This document shows, piece by piece, positions 6,741 through 14,233 of a DNA stretch of 23,313 nucleotides; within the stretch, counting starts at the first letter, position 1, and each line of letters begins with the position of its first letter. The stretch is from an uncultured Eubacteriales bacterium (lineage in GTDB: Bacteria > Bacillota > Clostridia > Oscillospirales > Oscillospiraceae), in contig CAUABY010000005.1 in the NCBI GenBank assembly GCA_958427375.1, positions 1-23,313 of the forward strand. The letters run 5' to 3'. Position numbers and translations under genes: made by a program. Below the pieces are notes generated by a model. That model searched no databases. It saw only the letters and a list, made by a program, of their open reading frames with translations, and was not told where the DNA came from.

Positions 6741-6780
6741 CCCCCATAAGGGAACAGAGTATTACTTCTCTGTCCGGGGG
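6741..6780 (-). terminator. Possible weak terminator or processing hairpin between rsfS and leuS
   Basis: On the minus strand CCCCC-GGACAGAG, loop AAGTAATA, CTCTGTTCC, a 5-base bulge and GGGGG can pair as 8 bp (one bulged U) plus 5 bp. The hairpin spans the rsfS stop codon. A TATATTTTTT tract begins only about nine bases after the stem, so termination would be inefficient at best. Confidence 0.3.
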
Positions 6781-7133
6781 CAGGGAAGGGATGAGAGCGT
6801 TACCTCTTCCGAGTCGCTCCACAAGCGCTCAAGGTTATAGAACTTTCTCGCATCATCGGTGAACACGTGGACTATCACGCTGCCAAAGTCCATCAGCACC
6901 CAGATGTCCGAGCGCATACCCTCACGGCGGATGGGCGGCTCTCCGGCTTCGGACAGCTCCTTATCCACCTCGTCCACAAGGGCTTTGATGTGTGTGGAGG
7001 AAGTGCCGTTGCAGATGACAAAGTAGTCTGCAAGCACGGTCTGCTCTGCGGTTTTGAGGATTTTAACGTCCCGCGCCTTTTTCGCGTCCAGGGCTCTTGC
7101 GGCAATTCCTGCTATTTCAGCGGGAGTAAGCAT
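6762..7133 (-). CDS. rsfS: Ribosome silencing factor RsfS (RsfA/Iojap family)
   Basis: The 123-residue product binds ribosomal protein uL14 and keeps 50S subunits from joining 30S when nutrients are low. The family core is present: ADYFVICNGTSSTHIKALVDEV (35-56), W-x-LMDFGSVIVHVF (78-91) and RKFYNLERLW (96-105). The frame is open further upstream to 7208, but that overlaps the nadD-yqeK gene. The ATG at 7133 is chosen because AGGAGG lies at 7146-7141 and the product then has the usual family length. It follows nadD-yqeK by 16 bases, the common Bacillota arrangement. Confidence 0.95.
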   Translation of the reverse strand: MLTPAEIAGIAARALDAKKARDVKILKTAEQTVLADYFVICNGTSSTHIKALVDEVDKELSEAGEPPIRREGMRSDIWVLMDFGSVIVHVFTDDARKFYNLERLWSDSEEVTLSSLPCPRTEK

Positions 7134-7149
7134 ATTTTTTGCCTCCTTT

Positions 7150-8313
7150 TTATTGCTGCTGGCTGTACCAGCTATAGGCCTCCATGGTGTCTCTGTCAAT
7201 TTCGACACCGCGGCTTTTCAAATCTTCAAGGCTCATCTCCAGACCGAGAGTCATCGCCCTGTCGAGGTCTTTGTGTGCGAGTGCCCGCAGCTTTTCAACG
7301 CCGGGGAAGTCCCGCGTGGGCTCTACATAGTCCGCCATGTAGATTATCTTCTCCAAAAGCGTCATGTCGGGCTTGCCGGTGGTATGCCAGCGGATAGCCT
7401 CATACACCTCGTCCGACACGCCGTACAGGTCCCGCGCCAATGCCGCGCCCGTTATGGCGTGCAGGAGGCTTTCATCTCTCTGCTGGTCTTTGTCGAGGAT
7501 GATACCATACTTTTCGCACAAATTCAACTGTTCTTTGCGGCTTAATTTCTTTGTAATATCGTGGAGTATTCCAGCCTCGGCCGCGGTCTCCGGGTCCTCG
7601 CCGTACTGCATGGCGAGCAGCACCGCCTCGCTCTCACAGCCCGCGACATGGGCGATGCGCTTTGGCGCAAGGTACTTCTCCGCCTCCTCGCGCAGCCACA
7701 TTATCTCCGGGCGCGCCTCATAATAGTTGTTTTTGATGATGGCGGAGTACACCTCAGCCTTGAGCGTATCGGCGCCCATGCGGCGGCGCAGCCACACGCG
7801 AATCTCACTTGAGCTCATAGGCAGCGGCGCGCGGGAGAGGATGTTGACGCGCGCCTGATGCGCCTGCTCCATATGCGCCTTATGCGCTCGAAGCCGCTCC
7901 ATATCGTCCTCCTCGCGGGAGACGACGGCAAGCGCGCAGTTTTCAAGGATGTACTCAAACTCGTACCAGTCCTCAAAGCTCAAAAACATGTCCGAGCCGA
8001 CAACGAGCACCAGCTCATCGGTCGGGTACTCGCGGCGGAGCTGCTCTATGGTCTGGGCGGTGTAGCTCTTGCCCTGCCGGAGGATTTCCATATCGCTTAT
8101 CTCAACGTTTTCAAGCCCGGCGAAGTTGAGCCTGCACAGCTCCAAGCGCTGCTCCGGCGTCGGGCTGCCCGGCTCCATGTCTTTGTGCGGGGGGATGTTG
8201 TCGGGAATAATGAGCAGCTTGTCCGGCTCAATCTCCTCGCACACGGCCGCCGCCGCCTCCAAATGGCCGAGATGCGGCGGGTTAAAGCTTCCGCCGTATA
8301 TAGCGATTTTCAT
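7150..8313 (-). CDS. nadD: Fusion of nicotinate-nucleotide adenylyltransferase (NadD) and YqeK-type HD phosphohydrolase
   Basis: This is one uninterrupted 387-residue frame with two enzymes. Residues 1 to about 198 are NadD, which makes deamido-NAD from nicotinate mononucleotide and ATP: MKIAIYGGSFNPPHLGH (nucleotidyltransferase T/HxGH motif at 14-17), PPHK (41-44), VGSDMF (105-110) and PMSSSEIR (165-172). Residues from about 211 to 387 are a YqeK-like HD domain with HVAGCESEA beginning at His222, HD (251-252), His285, His310 and Asp328 as the expected metal ligands; YqeK proteins hydrolyse Ap4A to two ADP. In Bacillus the two are separate adjacent genes, so this is a fusion of neighbours. 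It overlaps yhbY by four bases (ATGA) and precedes rsfS, which is the standard order. Confidence 0.95.
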   Translation of the reverse strand: MKIAIYGGSFNPPHLGHLEAAAAVCEEIEPDKLLIIPDNIPPHKDMEPGSPTPEQRLELCRLNFAGLENVEISDMEILRQGKSYTAQTIEQLRREYPTDELVLVVGSDMFLSFEDWYEFEYILENCALAVVSREEDDMERLRAHKAHMEQAHQARVNILSRAPLPMSSSEIRVWLRRRMGADTLKAEVYSAIIKNNYYEARPEIMWLREEAEKYLAPKRIAHVAGCESEAVLLAMQYGEDPETAAEAGILHDITKKLSRKEQLNLCEKYGIILDKDQQRDESLLHAITGAALARDLYGVSDEVYEAIRWHTTGKPDMTLLEKIIYMADYVEPTRDFPGVEKLRALAHKDLDRAMTLGLEMSLEDLKSRGVEIDRDTMEAYSWYSQQQ

Positions 8314-8618
8314 TTCTTTCTGTCCTTTACCAACACTATTTTCGGCTCTTTCTCGTTGCGCTTGTAGAGCACAAACTTGGTGCCGATGACCTGTACGGGC
8401 TCGGCCTTGCAGGCCTCCGCCAGCGCGTCGCAGGCCTCGCGCGCGGTGAGCATGGAGTTTTCCAGCACCTTGCCCTTTATAAGCTCGCGGGCTTTGAGTG
8501 CGGAAGATACGGAGTCAATGACCGCCTCGGTCACGCCGCCCTTGCCCACCTGCACTATCGTATCAAGATTCATAGCCAGCCCTCTGAGCTGGGCGCGCTG
8601 CTTACTTGTTATCGCCAT
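8310..8618 (-). CDS. yhbY: YhbY-type CRM-domain RNA-binding protein
   Basis: The 102-residue protein is a single CRM (YhbY) domain implicated in late 50S subunit assembly. It shows the N-terminal TSKQRAQLRGLAMNL, the GxxG RNA-binding loop VGKGGVTEAVI (GKGG at 25-28), ARELIKGKVLENS and the closing VQVIGTKFVLYKRN strands. It is translationally coupled on both sides: the start overlaps rdgB by 17 bases and the stop overlaps the nadD-yqeK start by four. Confidence 0.95.
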   Translation of the reverse strand: MAITSKQRAQLRGLAMNLDTIVQVGKGGVTEAVIDSVSSALKARELIKGKVLENSMLTAREACDALAEACKAEPVQVIGTKFVLYKRNEKEPKIVLVKDRKK

Positions 8619-9207
8619 CTATTTTCTCCTTAAAAATCTTCATAAACTCTCTGAGGGCGCGGCCTCTGTGGGAGATTGCGTTTTTCTCGTCCGGGCTCAT
8701 CTCCGCCGTGCTCTTGTCATAGCCGAGGGGGAGGAAAAGCGGGTCATAGCCGAAGCCGTTTTCCCCGCGCGGGGCGTGGAGTATCTCGCCCTCGCACTCG
8801 CCGCGCGTTTGCAGTACTGTGCCGTCCGGCATGGTGCAGCAGATGCAGCACACGAATCTTGCACTGCGCTCGGTCGTATCGTCGCCGAGCTTATTTAAAA
8901 GGTAGCGGTTTCTGTCCTCGTCGCTCGCCTCGTGGCCAAGGCCATAGCGCGCCGAGTATACGCCCGGCTCGCCGCCGAGCGCGTCCACCACAAGGCCGGA
9001 ATCGTCGGCAATGGCAATGCAGCCCGTGGCCTTTGTCACGGCGTCTGCCTTCAAAAAGGCGTTTTCCTCAAAGGTCTCGCCCGTCTCGTCAACCTCAAAA
9101 TCACAGCCCGCCTCGCGCTGGCTGATAAGCTCAATATCCATCCCCGCCACGAGCTCTTTGAACTCGCGCAGCTTGCTTTTATTATTGCTTGCCAGAATTA
9201 TCTTCAT
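8602..9207 (-). CDS. rdgB: XTP/dITP pyrophosphatase (RdgB/HAM1 family)
   Basis: The 201-residue enzyme hydrolyses non-canonical purine triphosphates (dITP, XTP) to monophosphate and pyrophosphate and so keeps deaminated bases out of DNA and RNA. The signature parts are ILASNNKSKLREFKEL (4-19), ETGETFEENAFLKA (41-54), the catalytic IADDSGLVVDALGGEPGVYSARY (66-88), GFGYDPLFLP and SHRGRALREF near the C terminus. It overlaps ftsY by four bases (ATGA) and runs 17 bases into yhbY. Confidence 0.96.
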   Translation of the reverse strand: MKIILASNNKSKLREFKELVAGMDIELISQREAGCDFEVDETGETFEENAFLKADAVTKATGCIAIADDSGLVVDALGGEPGVYSARYGLGHEASDEDRNRYLLNKLGDDTTERSARFVCCICCTMPDGTVLQTRGECEGEILHAPRGENGFGYDPLFLPLGYDKSTAEMSPDEKNAISHRGRALREFMKIFKEKIDGDNK

Positions 9208-10109
9208 TTAAACAGCGCCTCTACATAATTTTTCGCGTCAAAAGGTATCAGGTCGTCAATGCCCTCGCCCACACCCACAAACTTCACCGGTACGCCCAGC
9301 TCCTTGGCAATGGGGAACACTATGCCGCCCTTGGCCGTGCCGTCAAGCTTCGTCAGCACTATGCCGGTGAGCCCGGCGGTATTTTTAAATTCCTTGGCCT
9401 GAATCAGCCCGTTCTGCCCCGTCGTCGCGTCGAGCACCAAGAGCGTCTCCACATCCGCGCCGGGCAGCTCCCGGTCAATGATGCGGCGGATTTTGCCCAG
9501 CTCGTTCATCAGGTTTGCCTTGTTGTGCAGGCGGCCGGCGGTGTCGATAATAACAATGTCGCTGCCGCGCGCCTTCGCGGCGTTCAGCGCGTCAAATACG
9601 ACCGCGGCGGGGTCGCTCCCCTCCTCGTGCTTGACTATGTCCGCGCCCGATCGCTCCGCCCAGATGTTCAGCTGTTCAGCCGCCGCCGCGCGGAAAGTGT
9701 CGCCCGCGCAGAGCAGCACCTTTTTGCCCGCAGAGACAAACTGGCGTGCGAGCTTGCCGATGGTCGTGGTCTTGCCCACACCGTTCACGCCCACCATCAG
9801 AATGACCGCGGGCTTTGTCGCAAGCTTGAGTGACACATCCTCCACGCTGAGGGTATTGGTGAGAATCTCAATCAGCCCGTCGCGCGCCTCACCGCCCTTG
9901 CGGAAGCGCCGCTCCCAAGTCATTTTGCGCATCGCCGTGACGACCTCTTCCGCCATCGCCGCGCCCGCGTCGGACATGATGAGCATATCCTCTATGCCCT
10001 CGTAAAAATCCTCGTCGTCGGGCTGGTAGCCCTGAAAGAGCTCTTCAAGCTCCGCCATATTGTTTCTGGTCTTTGTAAGGCCGGAAAATATTTTGTCAAA
10101 TAAGCCCAC
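9204..10109 (-). CDS. ftsY: Signal recognition particle receptor FtsY
   Basis: The 301-residue SRP GTPase receptor delivers ribosome-nascent chain complexes with SRP to the membrane translocon. It consists of an N domain (about 1-95) and a G domain (about 96-301): G1 GVNGVGKTT (107-115), DTFRAAAAEQL insertion box (137-147), G3 DTAGR (189-193), G4 TKLDGTAKGG (253-262) and the closing GVGEGIDDLIPFD. There is no long acidic A domain, as usual for Gram-positive FtsY; the first 20 residues include the amphipathic membrane-contact helix FDKIFSGLTKTRNNM. It follows smc by 12 bases and overlaps rdgB by four. ffh is not in the window. Confidence 0.97.
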   Translation of the reverse strand: MGLFDKIFSGLTKTRNNMAELEELFQGYQPDDEDFYEGIEDMLIMSDAGAAMAEEVVTAMRKMTWERRFRKGGEARDGLIEILTNTLSVEDVSLKLATKPAVILMVGVNGVGKTTTIGKLARQFVSAGKKVLLCAGDTFRAAAAEQLNIWAERSGADIVKHEEGSDPAAVVFDALNAAKARGSDIVIIDTAGRLHNKANLMNELGKIRRIIDRELPGADVETLLVLDATTGQNGLIQAKEFKNTAGLTGIVLTKLDGTAKGGIVFPIAKELGVPVKFVGVGEGIDDLIPFDAKNYVEALFK

Positions 10110-10121
10110 AGATTTCTCTCC

Positions 10122-13100
10122 TCACTGCTCTATAGTCTTTTGTGCGCTCTCAAGGTCAAGCTCAATGACCGTGGACACGCCCTTTTCCTGCATTGTCACG
10201 CCGTAAAGCATGTCGGCCTCCTCCATGGTGCCGCGGCGGTGGGTGATGACAAGAAACTGCGTCTTGTCGGCCATGCGGCGCATGTACTGCGCGTAGCGGC
10301 TGACATTGGCCTCGTCAAGCGCGGCCTCAATCTCGTCCATGACACAAAACGGCGTCGGGCGAACCTTGAGGATTGCAAAATACAGGGCTATGGCCACAAA
10401 AGCCATCTCTCCGCCCGACAGCAGGCTGATGTTTGAAAGTGCCTTGCCCGGCGGCTGTACCTTTATGCTTATGCCGCAGTTGAGCACGTCGTTCTCGTCC
10501 TCAAGGAGGAGCGCCGCCTTGCCGCCGCCGAAAAGCTCGGTAAAGGTCTGGCGAAAGCAGCTGTCTATCTCGTTGAAGCGCTCGACGAACACGGTTTCCA
10601 TCTCGCCCGTGATGTCGTTTATTATGTCCACAAGCTCGTTTTTGGCCTTTTCCACGTCGTCGCGCTGGCCGGTGAGGAACTCATAGCGAGTGTTCACGCG
10701 CTCATACTCCTCAATCGCGCCGAGGTTGGGGCTGCCAAGAGAGCTAATCTCGCGGCGAAGCTCGCCTATCTCCTTGTTCGCCCTGGGCAGATTATCCACC
10801 GGGCGGCGAAGCTCAGAAGCGGCGCTGTGGCTGAGCTCGTAATTATCCCAGAGCTTGTCCAGAAGCTGCTTTTCCTCCATGTCGGCAGCAAGCTTTTTCT
10901 GCTCAATGCGCGCGCTCTGGCGCTCAAGCTCAAGTATGTCAGAATTTCGCTGCTGGGCGTCCTTGTCGTTTTTCGTGCGCCTGCCCTCAAGCTCCAGCTT
11001 CTTCGCGGCTATGTCCGCAATCTCGTGCTTTATCTCACTGCTTCTCTCGTTTATGGCGGCAAGCTTCGCCTCCGTCTCCGCCTGGCGCGCGCGGAAGTCC
11101 GCTATGCGGCGCTCATGCGTTGCTATCAGCGTGCGGCGCTGCTCGCTGTCGCCGGAGAGGCTGGACAGGAGCGCTTCCAGCTGCGCGCGGGAATTTTCAG
11201 TCGCGCGCGCCTCGGCCTCGTATGATGACTCGCGGCTTTTAAGCTCCGCCTGATCCTCCAGCGCCATGTCAAGCTGATAGCGCACGGCGGCAAGGCCGGA
11301 TTTTGCGCGCTCAAGCTCGGCATCAATGGTTTTCTCGTTCTCTCTCAGGCGCTCGCGCTGTTTTCTCAGCTTTTCAAGCTCATTCGCGCGGGACAATATG
11401 CCGCTGCCGCGCGCCGCGCTGCCGCCCGTCATCGAGCCGCCCGCGTTTATGAGCTGGCCGTCAAGCGTCACTATTCTCAGTGTGTTGCCGCTGTTTTTCG
11501 ACATGCGCACGGCGTCAGTCAGCGTCTCGGCCACAACAGTGCGGCCAAGCAGGCTTGCGAATATGTTTTCATATCTGACGTCAAATCTGGCAAGCTCATA
11601 GGCAATGCCGACAAAGCCGGGGTCACGCTCAGGCGCGTTTGTCATCACCTTGCCGCGTATCGCGTCGAGCGGGAGGAATGTCGCGCGGCCCGCGTCCATG
11701 CGCTTTAGCATTTCAATAGCCCCGCGCCCGTCGTTCTGCGTGTCGACCACTATATTCTGCGCCGCCGCGCCAAGCGCCGTTTCGATGGCAAGTGTACAAT
11801 CGCCGTCAGCGCGCACAAGGTTTGCAACCGGCCCGTGTACGCCGTGTATATTGCCGCGCGCACTCTCGCGCATAACGGTTTTGACGGCCTTGGAGTAGCC
11901 CTCAAAGTCCTTTTCCATCTCGCTTAGCATGTTGATGCGCGCGTCCATACTGCGCGCGTCGACTTGCAGCTTTGTGGCGCGCTCGTTAACGGCGGAAAGC
12001 GCGTCCTCGCGGCTTTTGAGCTTCATGCGGCAGCCTTCGAGCACATTGGCGTTTGAACTCTGCTCCGCTGATAGCTCGCCGAGCTGCTTTTTTATCTCCG
12101 CAATGCGTGCCGCGGCTTCGTCCGCGCGGGCTTTAATCTCGTCCACGCGGCTCTCCTGCTCTTCAAGCTCGCGCAGCATGCGCGTCTTGCTCTCAATGCT
12201 GCTCTCAACATTGGCCTTGATTACGGCCGCCTGCGCCTCGCACTCGCTGGCCGCAGCCTCGTTTTTGGCAAGTCTCCCGCGCGCTTCCTCGCTCTCAACG
12301 TCCTTTTGGTGCATGCGCTCCGATATGCTGTCTGATGAGGCATAGAGGGCGCTCAGCTCAGACCGCGCGCGCTCAAGCTCGGCACTGACCTGCTCATACT
12401 CAAGCTTTACCGCGGCTGACTGCTCGCGCAGCTTGTCAAGCGCCGCCATCCACACAGAAATCTCTTTTATTCTCAGTTCGTCGCGCAGCTTGAGATAGCG
12501 CTTTGCCGTCTCCGACTGCTTTTTGAGCGGCCCGATCTGAATTTCAAGCTCTTCAATCTTGTCGTTTATGCGCAGGAGGTTTTCCTCAGTCTTGCCGAGC
12601 TTGCTCTCGGCCTCCTCCTTGCGGTAGCGAAAGCGCGAGATGCCCGCGGCCTCTTCAAAGACCTCGCGCCTGTCGGTGCTCTTGTTGGAAACAATGTCGG
12701 CTATCTTGCCCTGACCGATTATCGAATAGCCGTCGCGCCCAAGGCCGGTGTCCATGAGAAGGCTGTTTATGTCCTTAAGGCGGACGGATTTTTTGTTAAT
12801 GTAGTACTCGCTCTCTCCACTGCGGTAATAGCGGCGGGTGAGCATAATCTCACTGCTGTCGGAGTCAAATATGTGCGCGGAGTTATCTATTATAAGGCTC
12901 ACCTGCGCAAAACCGAGCGCGCCGCGCTTTTGTGTGCCGCCAAAAATAACATCCTCCATCTTGCTGCCGCGCAGTGCCTTACTGCGCTGCTCGCCCATGA
13001 CCCAGAGGATAGCGTCGGATATGTTCGACTTGCCTGAGCCGTTGGGGCCCACAATGGCGGTTATATCCTTTTCAAAAGTGAGCCGGGTCTTGTCCGCGAA

Positions 13101-13139
13101 GGACTTGAACCCTTGAATTTCCAGTGCCTTTAAATACAA
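10122..13139 (-). CDS. smc: Chromosome segregation protein SMC (condensin ATPase) with short arms
   Basis: This is the condensin ATPase that, with ScpA and ScpB (not in the window), extrudes DNA loops and organises the chromosome. In order: N head with Walker A GPNGSGKSN (31-39) and Q-loop GQGKI (142-146); N-terminal coiled coil (about 170-405); hinge (about 410-575, ending in GGSMTGG); C-terminal coiled coil (about 580-800); and C head with signature LSGGEMAFVAIAL (907-919) and Walker B VMDEIEAALDEANV (933-946). The start is taken as TTG at 13139 because GAGG lies 8 bases upstream and the product then begins YLKALEIQGFKSF like other SMCs; another TTG at 13166 has no binding site. The 1005-residue length is about 180 short of typical (near 1186), with both arms shortened about equally. 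Confidence 0.96.
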   Translation of the reverse strand: MYLKALEIQGFKSFADKTRLTFEKDITAIVGPNGSGKSNISDAILWVMGEQRSKALRGSKMEDVIFGGTQKRGALGFAQVSLIIDNSAHIFDSDSSEIMLTRRYYRSGESEYYINKKSVRLKDINSLLMDTGLGRDGYSIIGQGKIADIVSNKSTDRREVFEEAAGISRFRYRKEEAESKLGKTEENLLRINDKIEELEIQIGPLKKQSETAKRYLKLRDELRIKEISVWMAALDKLREQSAAVKLEYEQVSAELERARSELSALYASSDSISERMHQKDVESEEARGRLAKNEAAASECEAQAAVIKANVESSIESKTRMLRELEEQESRVDEIKARADEAAARIAEIKKQLGELSAEQSSNANVLEGCRMKLKSREDALSAVNERATKLQVDARSMDARINMLSEMEKDFEGYSKAVKTVMRESARGNIHGVHGPVANLVRADGDCTLAIETALGAAAQNIVVDTQNDGRGAIEMLKRMDAGRATFLPLDAIRGKVMTNAPERDPGFVGIAYELARFDVRYENIFASLLGRTVVAETLTDAVRMSKNSGNTLRIVTLDGQLINAGGSMTGGSAARGSGILSRANELEKLRKQRERLRENEKTIDAELERAKSGLAAVRYQLDMALEDQAELKSRESSYEAEARATENSRAQLEALLSSLSGDSEQRRTLIATHERRIADFRARQAETEAKLAAINERSSEIKHEIADIAAKKLELEGRRTKNDKDAQQRNSDILELERQSARIEQKKLAADMEEKQLLDKLWDNYELSHSAASELRRPVDNLPRANKEIGELRREISSLGSPNLGAIEEYERVNTRYEFLTGQRDDVEKAKNELVDIINDITGEMETVFVERFNEIDSCFRQTFTELFGGGKAALLLEDENDVLNCGISIKVQPPGKALSNISLLSGGEMAFVAIALYFAILKVRPTPFCVMDEIEAALDEANVSRYAQYMRRMADKTQFLVITHRRGTMEEADMLYGVTMQEKGVSTVIELDLESAQKTIEQ

Positions 13140-13161
13140 ATGAATAACCTCAATCTTATAC

Positions 13162-13190
13162 TGCAAAACTTGCGGTAAATTTGCAAAACT
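13162..13190. repeat. Tandem 9-bp direct repeats between the smc promoter and start
   Basis: TGCAAAACT occurs at 13162-13170 and again at 13182-13190, exactly 20 bp apart (about two helical turns). The pair sits inside the smc 5' leader. It could be a cooperative regulator-binding site, but the repeats are short. Confidence 0.4.
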
Positions 13191-13198
13191 GACGATAT

Positions 13199-13227
13199 AT
13201 TATACTATACTCTTCACCCGTTTTCAA
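13199..13227 (-). promoter_or_regulatory. Sigma-A-type promoter of smc
   Basis: On the minus strand TTGAAA (13227-13222), a 17-base spacer and TATAAT (13204-13199) form a strong promoter. The -35 lies within the last codons of the upstream radical SAM gene and the -10 just after its stop. The leader to the TTG start at 13139 is about 55 nt. Confidence 0.85.
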
Positions 13228-14233
13228 CGGAAAGAACTCGGATATCGCCGTTTTTTACCTCGCATGGGCGCACTTTAAGCGCGCTCAGCCCAAATTCCGC
13301 TGTCAGCGCCGCAACATTGCAGCGGTGCTGGCCGACAAGCTGGCTTATCCTGCCCGCCGCCGTACCCAAAACCACCGCCGCGCCGGGCCGCACGCCCGCG
13401 AGCAGCTCACGCGCGCGGCAGAGCATGATGCGGCTTTTGACAAGCTCGCCGAGCGCCGGGTGGTATGCCCCGCCCGCCGCCGCGCCGCCTGACAGTTCCT
13501 CCGTGGGGTTCAGGCCAAGGCGGATAATCGGTATGCCCGCCGCGTCAAAAAGCGGCACCAGCGCGGCGCACCAGTCAACGGCCTGCTCCACACTATGCTC
13601 TTTGTAGCGCCCCGCCTGCCACAGGTCAAAAAGCGCCGTGTCGCGCACGATAACCGTGGGGTAGACGCGCACACCGTCCGGCGCGAGGGCGATTATCTTT
13701 TTCGCCGTCTCTACACTGCGCTCTTTCGTGTCGCCGGGCAGCCCCGTCATCATCTGCAAAATGAGCCGGAAGCCCGCCGCCTTTATCATTTTTGAGGCCG
13801 TCTCCACATCCGCCGCTGTGTGCCCGCGCCCGGCAAGCGTCAAAACCTCGTCGCACATCGACTGCGCGCCGAGCTCTATAGTCTCCACACAGTAATATTT
13901 CAGCCGCTTTAAAACCGCCTCATCTATGGCGTCTGGGCGGGTGGAGAGACGGATGGCGTCAATCTCACCCGTGTCCAGATGCGCCTTGGCCGCGGCCAAA
14001 AGCGCCGTCTGCTCCGCCGCCGGGATGGCCGTGAAGCTGCCCCCGTAAAATGCCAATTGCCGCTTCACCCCTGTGCGGGGCAAGGCGGCGGCATTGCTGA
14101 TTGCTTTTTCAACGTCCTCTGGCGCGGCGGGCACGGTGCTGCCTGATATTCTGCGCTGGTTGCAGAACACACAGTCGTTCGGGCAGCCGAGATGCGGCAC
14201 GAAAACCGGGATAATGCTCTCTCGCGCGCTCAT
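13214..14233 (-). CDS. Radical SAM protein of the rnc-smc locus (Elp3-like, COG1243-type)
   Basis: The 339-residue product carries the radical SAM 4Fe-4S motif near its N terminus: Cys17, Cys21 and Cys24 in HLGCPNDCVFCNQRRISG. These are followed by FYGGSFTAIP (the GGE-like motif in the Elp3/coproporphyrinogen-oxidase group), TRPDAID, ELGAQSMCDEVL and LILQMMTGLPGDT. This pattern matches the Elp3-like radical SAM family often encoded beside rnc and smc in Clostridia. There is no C-terminal GNAT domain, so it is not a full Elp3. The reaction is unknown. It overlaps rnc by four bases (ATGA), and the smc promoter lies partly inside its 3' end. Confidence 0.88.
   Translation of the reverse strand: MSARESIIPVFVPHLGCPNDCVFCNQRRISGSTVPAAPEDVEKAISNAAALPRTGVKRQLAFYGGSFTAIPAAEQTALLAAAKAHLDTGEIDAIRLSTRPDAIDEAVLKRLKYYCVETIELGAQSMCDEVLTLAGRGHTAADVETASKMIKAAGFRLILQMMTGLPGDTKERSVETAKKIIALAPDGVRVYPTVIVRDTALFDLWQAGRYKEHSVEQAVDWCAALVPLFDAAGIPIIRLGLNPTEELSGGAAAGGAYHPALGELVKSRIMLCRARELLAGVRPGAAVVLGTAAGRISQLVGQHRCNVAALTAEFGLSALKVRPCEVKNGDIRVLSVENG

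Noticed and set aside
7134..7208. 25-codon N-terminal extension of rsfS
   Set aside because: It overlaps the end of nadD-yqeK and has no family similarity; AGGAGG supports the start at 7133.
9189..9833. 214-codon plus-strand frame over ftsY
   Set aside because: It is an antisense shadow of ftsY with no motif and no initiation signal.
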